Below, piece by piece: positions 1-3,725 of a DNA stretch of 7,043 bases (its first letter is position 1; every line of letters begins with the position of its first letter). Origin of the DNA: Bacteroidetes bacterium UBA6183 (GTDB taxonomy: Bacteria > Bacteroidota > Bacteroidia > UKL13-3); assembly GCA_002422865.1 (NCBI GenBank), contig DITN01000102.1:1-7043 (forward strand), given 5' to 3'. The notes below the pieces were generated by a model. The model worked only from the letters and a program-made list of their open reading frames with translations, was not told the DNA's origin and did not search any database. Position numbers and translations under genes: made by a program.

Positions 1-69
1 CAGGCTATCTTGAGCTTTTAAACCCACAGCGCCAAACAGCAGCAGCAAAATAAGGAGGTATGATTTCAT
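1..69 (-). CDS. N-terminus of an exported protein (partial, signal peptide only)
   Basis: The reverse strand opens with ATG at 69-67 and stays open for 23 codons to the window edge. The product begins MKSYLLILLLLF and continues GAVGLKAQDSL. This is a textbook signal peptide: one lysine, a leucine-rich core at about residues 4-17, and an A-Q junction after residue 19 (LKA then Q). Cleavage just before Gln is very common in exported Bacteroidetes proteins, and the M16 peptidase in this window has the same A-Q junction. The mature protein lies outside the window, so its function cannot be stated; it should act in the periplasm, outer membrane or outside the cell. It is divergent from the toxin-antitoxin operon, with 162 bases between the two starts. 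The near-match TACATTTT on the minus strand (137-130) could be part of its promoter, but it lacks the final G of the TAnnTTTG box. Confidence 0.72.
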   Translation of the reverse strand, partial: MKSYLLILLLLFGAVGLKAQDSL

Positions 70-192
70 GCGTTGGTGCAATATACCTAATGGCAGGAGT
101 TTATCAAATGGGAAATGTACTGCATGCGTAAAATGTATTGGGTGCCATGATAGATTGTTATTTATGCCTACGTAATTTTAAACAATTATGCT

Positions 193-200
193 TATTTTTG
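193..200 (+). promoter_or_regulatory. Candidate Bacteroidetes -7 box for the toxin-antitoxin operon
   Basis: TATTTTTG matches the Bacteroidetes primary sigma -7 consensus TAnnTTTG exactly and ends 31 bases before the antitoxin ATG. No convincing -33 TTG element sits at the usual distance upstream, which lowers confidence. A short inverted repeat, TAATT (173-177) and AATTA (184-188) with a 6-base spacer, lies just upstream. Antitoxins of this type usually bind palindromes at their own promoter, so it could be an operator, but a 5-bp AT-only arm may be chance. Confidence 0.35.
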
Positions 201-231
201 ATTGACAAAACACAAGTAAAAACACCACACT

Positions 232-426
232 ATGATTACCATACATCCGCAATACTTAACCGACAAGGAAGGAAATAAAATATCAGTGGTATTGCCAATT
301 AACGACTTTAACTCAATACTAGAGGAGTTGGAAGAGTTAGAAGATATAAAGCTTTATGATGAGGCAAAAAAAGAAGATGAAGGTGAGCGTATCTTATTTT
401 CTGACTACTTAAAAAACAGAAAGTAA
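232..426 (+). CDS. RelB/Phd-like antitoxin of a type II toxin-antitoxin module
   Basis: A 64-residue acidic protein. It starts MITIHPQYLTDKEGNKISVV, a beta-strand-rich opening typical of small Bacteroidetes antitoxins of the RelB or Phd/YefM kind. It continues with 'LPINDFNSILEELEELED' (about residues 21-38), a glutamate-rich amphipathic helix. The tail (about 40-64, YDEAKKEDEGER then a YLKNR end) is charged and probably disordered when free; in this family such a tail wraps around the toxin. By analogy it neutralises the toxin encoded one base downstream and, alone or with the toxin, represses the operon. The ATG at 232 is chosen because it yields the conserved MITI opening and lies a sensible distance from a TAnnTTTG box. 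Assignment rests on family resemblance and on the adjacent toxin. RelB versus Phd subtype cannot be decided by eye. Confidence 0.85.
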   Translation: MITIHPQYLTDKEGNKISVVLPINDFNSILEELEELEDIKLYDEAKKEDEGERILFSDYLKNRK

Positions 427-427
427 A

Positions 428-685
428 ATGGTAAGATATACTGTTTACTTATCCAAAAATGCACAAAAACAGTTGGACAAACTTTCTGATAATATAGCAA
501 GACCTATAATTGAAGCAATTTCGGGTTTAGAGCAAAACCCACGCCCAATAGGCTATAAGAAACTTAAAGGCCGAGATGGATACAGAATAAGGGTTGCCAA
601 TTACAGGGTTATTTACGAAATAATTGACCAAAAACTTATTGTTGAAGTAATAACTTTAGGGCACAGAAAAGATATTTATCAATAA
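428..685 (+). CDS. RelE/ParE-superfamily toxin (probable mRNA interferase)
   Basis: An 85-residue basic protein with the whole RelE/ParE fold pattern. It opens with a strand (YTVYLSKNAQKQLDKL), then a helical hairpin through about residue 36. Next come the basic patch K44, K45, K47 and R53 (YKKLKGRDGYRIR), the strand R60-V-I-Y63, and the terminal motif G78-H79-R80-K81-D82-I83-Y84. In RelE, lysines and arginines in these places plus a C-terminal tyrosine cut mRNA in the ribosomal A site. The retained lysines, arginines and GHR..IY end favour RNase activity over gyrase poisoning of the ParE type, but this is inference. Length is normal and the frame is intact, so the toxin appears functional. 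Its ATG follows the antitoxin TAA by one base, implying translational coupling and one transcript. Repeat copy A begins 25 bases after the stop. Confidence 0.9.
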   Translation: MVRYTVYLSKNAQKQLDKLSDNIARPIIEAISGLEQNPRPIGYKKLKGRDGYRIRVANYRVIYEIIDQKLIVEVITLGHRKDIYQ

Positions 686-710
686 CACTGAATAGATAAT
701 TGGTAAACGT

Positions 711-779
711 GTCACCCCTTCGGGGTTGGTTGGCTGCTTTGCTTTTTATTTGAGAATAATTTCACCACTTCGTGGTTGT
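711..779 (+). repeat. Intergenic modular repeat, copy A (3' modules only)
   Basis: This copy contains two short hairpins 37 bases apart. Hairpin 1 is ACCCC-TTC-GGGGT at 714-726 and hairpin 2 is ACCAC-TTC-GTGGT at 764-776. Between them is a T-rich segment (GGCTGCTTTGCTTTTTAT, then GAGAATAATTTC) that recurs almost base for base in copy B. The 5' module seen in copies B, C and D is absent, so the copy starts abruptly at GTCACCCC. It fills much of the 207-base gap between the toxin and the propeller gene. It may help end toxin transcription, but neither hairpin is followed directly by a U-run, so it is not a standard intrinsic terminator. The rest of the gap (780-892) is plain AT-rich leader; no clear TAnnTTTG box was found there. 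Confidence 0.85.
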
Positions 780-892
780 GATACTTTCAAATATGTTCAT
801 TAATTCCGATAAATTCTATTCCTAGAAAAATAGCTAAAATCATTACAACTCTTTGTATATTAGCGAACTAATTAATAAACAAAACGACCATT

Positions 893-2122
893 ATGCAAAA
901 GCTTCTCAAAGAGTTAACAAAAAGACCTAGAGTGATTTTTAGTAACTCTCTTAAGATACTTTTATATTTATTTATTGCTCTGGTAGTTTTAATATTATCA
1001 TTAGTTGTCGTAATAATTATTTTTCCTAAAAGCAAAAATTCTGATGCAGATTATTCAGAGGTTATAGAATACTTTAAGCTAAAAAAAATAAATTCAAACA
1101 TTCCCTCGTACAAAGACTATACTTTTATAGTTGGTGATACCCTTTTTGGTACGTTCTATGCTGCAGATGTTGAACAGCCAGGAACTGAAACAAGTTTATA
1201 TATTACGCTATTGAATGATACTTCGACAAAAATTACATTACCTATGGGTAGACCAGGGTCGGGATTAAGTGAGGTTTTTCATTATTATGATGGTTTTTTT
1301 TACGGTTACACAGAATACAAGGGTGGTTTTTGTAAAATTGGATTAAGCAGCAAATTTGAAAAAATGCGGTTTGACAATAAATATATTCCTGAGGAATTTG
1401 ATTTTGGATATACTGATAGTTTAATGGTATATCACGTAAACAACAGTTTTGAAGTTTTTAACTTGAAAAATGAAAAGATAATTATTAAGCGTAGTAAAAA
1501 TCAATTTGATTCTAAATTCATTCGTCCATTAATGTTAAGTAATAGAATCCTATTAACACAAGCTATATACCATGACAGCTCATCAGAGCAAGGGATAGTA
1601 ACTTTACGAGCTTATAATCCAGTGAGTTTTAAAATTGAGTGGAGCAAGAGTTATCCATTGGATGAGTTCAAAATTTATAATGCTGAATATACCTATTTAA
1701 CCCTCAGGAAAAATGTAATTAGAAATCATAACCCACATTTCATCATACAAACCAATAAAAGCATATTCGTTATTGATTTGTATTCAGGTGTTATTTTATT
1801 CGAGTATAATAAAAGTAATGAAGATTGTTTTAAAACTCAAACTCTTACAGATAGTGATACAATTGTAATTTCCAATAAGGATAAAATTCTCTGTATAAAT
1901 TACAAACGAAACAAAGTTCTTTGGGAAAAACAATTTGGATTTGAATTCAATAATGTCTTAACATGGAAAAACCATTTGATTTTCTATACTGACGATTCTG
2001 TCTATGTAGCGCCAGTAAAAAGCTTAAATATTACAAAAGGATTTAGTAGGAATAATTTTCCAAATCTAAATAAATCTGCATTTAATAATTATATTTTCAT
2101 TGACAATTCAATTTACAACTAA
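893..2122 (+). CDS. Membrane-anchored protein with PQQ-like beta-propeller repeats, function unknown
   Basis: A 409-residue protein I cannot place in a named family. The N-terminus is basic (KELTKRPR), followed by one long hydrophobic segment at about residues 21-44 and then KSK. It is probably a single-pass anchor with a short cytoplasmic tail and the rest in the periplasm, because no lipobox or cleavage site is evident. The body is beta-rich with propeller-like repeats. Residues 289-304 (KSIFVIDLYSGVILFE) and 330-346 (DKILCINYKRNKVLWEK) follow the PQQ-repeat pattern of two strands, a turn and a bulky aromatic end. Weaker copies lie near 134-150, 176-190, 234-252 and 360-376. Such propellers usually mediate protein contacts rather than catalysis. 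The gene is much richer in AT than the M16 gene, stands alone, and has repeat A upstream and repeat B downstream. The ATG at 893 gives a sensible membrane-topology start. Confidence 0.75.
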   Translation: MQKLLKELTKRPRVIFSNSLKILLYLFIALVVLILSLVVVIIIFPKSKNSDADYSEVIEYFKLKKINSNIPSYKDYTFIVGDTLFGTFYAADVEQPGTETSLYITLLNDTSTKITLPMGRPGSGLSEVFHYYDGFFYGYTEYKGGFCKIGLSSKFEKMRFDNKYIPEEFDFGYTDSLMVYHVNNSFEVFNLKNEKIIIKRSKNQFDSKFIRPLMLSNRILLTQAIYHDSSSEQGIVTLRAYNPVSFKIEWSKSYPLDEFKIYNAEYTYLTLRKNVIRNHNPHFIIQTNKSIFVIDLYSGVILFEYNKSNEDCFKTQTLTDSDTIVISNKDKILCINYKRNKVLWEKQFGFEFNNVLTWKNHLIFYTDDSVYVAPVKSLNITKGFSRNNFPNLNKSAFNNYIFIDNSIYN

Positions 2123-2163
2123 TCATATCTAACACTATAACATTCAAAAACTTCACCCCCACT

Positions 2164-2333
2164 TTAGTTCACGTCCCGACTACTCAGTTCACGCATACGT
2201 TTTGTGCTTGTGTAGTTACATTCCAAATAAAGCCAAACATTTTTGCACTTTAATCTTGTTTGAATGTCACCCCTTCGGGGTTGGTTGGCTGCTTTGCTTT
2301 TTATTCGAGAATAATTTCACAACTTCGTGGTTG
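2164..2333 (+). repeat. Intergenic modular repeat, copy B (fullest copy)
   Basis: This copy occupies most of the 271-base gap between the convergent propeller and 120-residue lipoprotein genes. From 2181 it carries a 5' module (starting TACTCAGTTCACGCATACG and including TAGTTACATTCCAAATAAAG and CCAAACATTTTT). The middle module has the ACCCC-TTC-GGGGT hairpin (2269-2281) and a T-rich segment. The 3' module has the weaker hairpin ACAAC-TTC-GTGGT (2319-2331, one A.G mismatch). Over about 132 bases it matches copy C with roughly ten differences by eye. Just before it, 2164-2180 holds another AGTTCACG followed by TCCCG, resembling the start of copy D, so an older fragment may be nested here. No clean intrinsic terminator was seen for either convergent gene. 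The remaining flanks (2123-2163, 2334-2393) show nothing recognisable. Confidence 0.88.
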
Positions 2334-2393
2334 GGCTTTTGCCAAATATGATTATCTAATCTAATGAATTAAATTCTAGGTAAGGTTATGGAC

Positions 2394-2756
2394 CTAATCA
2401 GACCAGTGTGTATAGGTTAAAGTTTGTTGATTTAAGTTCAGTTGAATTGAAACGTATTCCACTTCACCAACTGTTCTGTCGTATTGTATGATTGAATCAC
2501 TAGAGTACTTTGTAGCATTAAGATTACTCATCAATCTTTCTATATCGTAAAATGTTGTTGAGTCTAACTTCAAAACAAACTGCTCATCAAAGTCTGAACC
2601 GAATTGCATCTTGGATGAATTTGAGCTAAGTAACTCAAACTCTGTGAGCGAGTAGTTTAGCTCTTTAGCAATTAAACCACTGAAGTAACTTTTATCATGT
2701 TTTACACATGAAACGAGTATTAGACATGTAATCAAAAATATCCAAATCAATTTCAT
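2394..2756 (-). CDS. Small probable lipoprotein, function unknown
   Basis: A 120-residue protein with a lipoprotein signal: MKLIWIFLITCLIL then V15-S16-C17, a good lipobox (L-V-S-C). After processing, Cys17 would be the lipidated N-terminus, followed by VKHDKSYFSG. Lack of a strong acidic +2 to +5 stretch does not settle inner versus outer membrane. The mature part, about 104 residues, is small, polar and serine- and asparagine-rich, with a probable helix at about 70-83 (FYDIERLMSNLNATKY) and a strand-rich C-terminus (VEYVSIQLNLNQQTLTYTHW). I recognise no family or catalytic motif. It ends in TAG, and the ATG at 2756 is chosen because it gives the complete signal peptide. Repeat C lies 29 bases upstream of the start and repeat B lies downstream, so the gene is enclosed by two near-identical direct repeats. 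Confidence 0.72.
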   Translation of the reverse strand: MKLIWIFLITCLILVSCVKHDKSYFSGLIAKELNYSLTEFELLSSNSSKMQFGSDFDEQFVLKLDSTTFYDIERLMSNLNATKYSSDSIIQYDRTVGEVEYVSIQLNLNQQTLTYTHWSD

Positions 2757-2785
2757 ATTATTCAGTTTATAACTTTATCAATCGA

Positions 2786-2929
2786 GGTTTCATCCTACTC
2801 AGTTCACGCATACGTTTCGTCCTTGTGTAGTTACATTCCAAATAAAGCCAAACATTTTTTTATACTTTATTCCTATTTGAATGTCACCCCTTCGGGGTTG
2901 GCTGGCTGCTTTGCTTTTTATGCGAGAAT
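2786..2929 (+). repeat. Intergenic modular repeat, copy C (lacks the 3' module)
   Basis: This copy fills most of the 185-base gap between the two minus-strand lipoprotein genes. From 2796 it matches copy B closely: the same TACTCAGTTCACGCATACG start, TAGTTACATTCCAAATAAAG, a variable T-rich patch, then the ACCCC-TTC-GGGGT hairpin (2886-2898) and the GGCTGCTTTGCTTTTTAT segment. It stops after GAGAAT at 2929, 12 bases short of the stop codon of the 185-residue lipoprotein gene, so the second hairpin is missing. At its left end, GGTTTCATCC (2786-2795) has a counterpart, GGTTGTATCC, at the start of copy D. Homology therefore extends to within 15-30 bases of the start codons of both lipoprotein genes. 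Confidence 0.88.
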
Positions 2930-2941
2930 CTACTGCTAACA

Positions 2942-3499
2942 TTATTTTGTTCCAATAAAGGAAACTAAACACAAATTACCCTTTTGATCTAATAGTTTCA
3001 TTTTTTCTTGCTCTGAAACAGGTAGTTTAAAACTGGTGTTATCCAACAAAATAATGTTTCTTAAGTCATCATATCCAGCCTCATCTGTTGCTTTATAATT
3101 ATACATATACACTCCATAGAACAAATCTTTGTAAGCACCGCTGATGTGATTTTTTTTCAGAAACAACACATTAGCAATGAAATCATTAATCTCATTTGGT
3201 TTTAGTTTAGAAAACATCATGACACTATCTATTTTATGTATATCAATTCCTTCCACCGGCAAAAATAGTTTTGTACTATTTATGTATAAGTAACCCTCAT
3301 CATCAAAATAATAATTTGTTACCTTATCAGTAATTAGGCTATCCATAAGCTTATTTAGCTCTTGAATAGCATTTTCTGTTTTTTCAATTGAATACTCAAA
3401 TTGAATAACATTTCTATTGGGGCTATTTCTACAACCAATCGAAACGCATAATAAAAATGTCGACAAACAAATTACTATTAACAAAAATACTTTTCTCAT
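2942..3499 (-). CDS. Probable lipoprotein of 185 residues, function unknown
   Basis: The N-terminus (MRKVFLLIVICLSTFLLCVS, then IGC) is a signal peptide with a likely lipid-modified Cys23. The lipobox is S20-I21-G22-C23, where Ser at -3 is unusual, so cleavage by an ordinary signal peptidase is an alternative. After a short linker (RNSPNRN) comes a probable amphipathic helix at about residues 35-57 (EYSIEKTENAIQELNKLMDS) that could form a coiled coil. A mixed strand and helix region follows, with FDDEGYLYINSTKLFLPVEG at about 65-84. A tyrosine-rich stretch (YGVYMYNYKATDEAGYDD) lies near 128-145. I recognise no family. The ATG at 3499 is the only start giving a full signal peptide. The gene is flanked by repeat D upstream and repeat C downstream and is very AT-rich like its neighbours. 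Export is well supported; function is not known. Confidence 0.72.
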   Translation of the reverse strand: MRKVFLLIVICLSTFLLCVSIGCRNSPNRNVIQFEYSIEKTENAIQELNKLMDSLITDKVTNYYFDDEGYLYINSTKLFLPVEGIDIHKIDSVMMFSKLKPNEINDFIANVLFLKKNHISGAYKDLFYGVYMYNYKATDEAGYDDLRNIILLDNTSFKLPVSEQEKMKLLDQKGNLCLVSFIGTK

Positions 3500-3530
3500 T
3501 TTACTTGAATTTATGGTTGTATCCTCAGTT

Positions 3531-3581
3531 CACGCTGACATCCCGTCAGTGTGTCGCTATACTCAAACATAGCCCGACACA
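3531..3581. other. Two adjacent strong inverted repeats inside repeat D
   Basis: First structure: CACGCTGAC (3531-3539) pairs with GTCAGTGTG (3545-3553) across loop ATCCC, giving nine pairs including one G.T. Second structure: TGTGTCGCTAT (3550-3560) pairs with ATAG (3569-3572) and CGACACA (3575-3581), giving eleven pairs with a two-base CC bulge and loop ACTCAAAC. The two share bases 3550-3553, so the outer part of the first and the base of the second cannot form together; a five-pair inner version of the first can coexist with the second. The structures are much stronger than the TTC-loop hairpins and are absent from copies B and C. On the minus strand they lie in the probable 5' leader or promoter region of the 185-residue lipoprotein gene. 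No known riboswitch or RNA family was recognised. Confidence 0.7.
3564..3571 (-). promoter_or_regulatory. Candidate -7 box for the 185-residue lipoprotein gene
   Basis: Read on the minus strand this is TATGTTTG, an exact TAnnTTTG match, 64 bases before the lipoprotein ATG. It overlaps the loop and one arm of the second inverted repeat in copy D. No TTG was found at the usual distance (about 19-21 bases) upstream; the nearest, at 3582-3580, is only eight bases away. An eight-base degenerate match in AT-rich DNA can easily arise by chance, so this is tentative. Confidence 0.25.
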
Positions 3582-3670
3582 AGTTTTTCGCTTTAATATT
3601 ATTTAAGTTAAAATATGTCAATCCCATTTTTTTTTATTCGAGCGTAATTTAACCACTTTGTGGTCATATA

Positions 3671-3704
3671 AAAAACAAAAAAGCCCCCGAAAATGTCGGA
3701 GGCT
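3671..3704 (-). terminator. Intrinsic terminator of the M16 peptidase transcript
   Basis: Read on the minus strand, AGCCTCCGA (3704-3696) pairs with TCGGGGGCT (3690-3682) across the loop CATTT, giving nine pairs including one T.G. It is followed at once by TTTTTTG and a further T run (3681-3671). The stem begins 21 bases after the peptidase stop codon. The opposite strand has no comparable T run after the stem, so termination should act mainly on leftward transcription. Confidence 0.92.
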
Positions 3705-3725
3705 TTGTGTTAAATCGTTTGATGA

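Larger units (their letters stand above)
3515..3668 (+). repeat. Intergenic modular repeat, copy D (diverged, hairpin 1 lost)
   Basis: This copy lies between the M16 terminator and the 185-residue lipoprotein gene. It starts GGTTGTATCCTCAGTTCACG, like the left end of copy C, and then diverges. Near 3616-3642 it rejoins the family with ATGTCAATCCC, a 9-base T run and ATTCGAG, where copies B and C have ATGTCACCCC, hairpin 1 and the T-rich segment. The first hairpin and about 20 following bases therefore appear to have been deleted. The second hairpin is intact as ACCAC-TTT-GTGGT at 3652-3664: the stem is perfect and only the loop base differs (TTT for TTC). The 15 bases between this repeat and the lipoprotein ATG are the only non-repeat leader of that gene. 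Confidence 0.7.

Noticed and set aside
714..726. ACCCC-TTC-GGGGT as an intrinsic terminator after the toxin (and likewise in copies B and C)
   Set aside because: The stem is only five pairs and is followed by GGTTGGCTGC-type sequence; the T-rich part comes more than 15 bases later. In B and C it would face away from the minus-strand genes.
850..855. Promoter box for the propeller gene around TCTTTG
   Set aside because: It lacks the TA at the start of TAnnTTTG and no other exact match was found in 780-892.
2123..3668. The repeats as integron attC sites
   Set aside because: The layout is cassette-like, but I could not find matching RYYYAAC and GTTRRRY ends on the copies. An isolated ATCTAAC at 2126-2132 and GTTGGGC near the end of copy B do not pair with each other or recur in A, C and D, and the copies do not fold end to end.
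711..3668. The repeats as a CRISPR array
   Set aside because: Units are long, mosaic and separated by genes, not short identical repeats with uniform spacers, and no cas gene is present.
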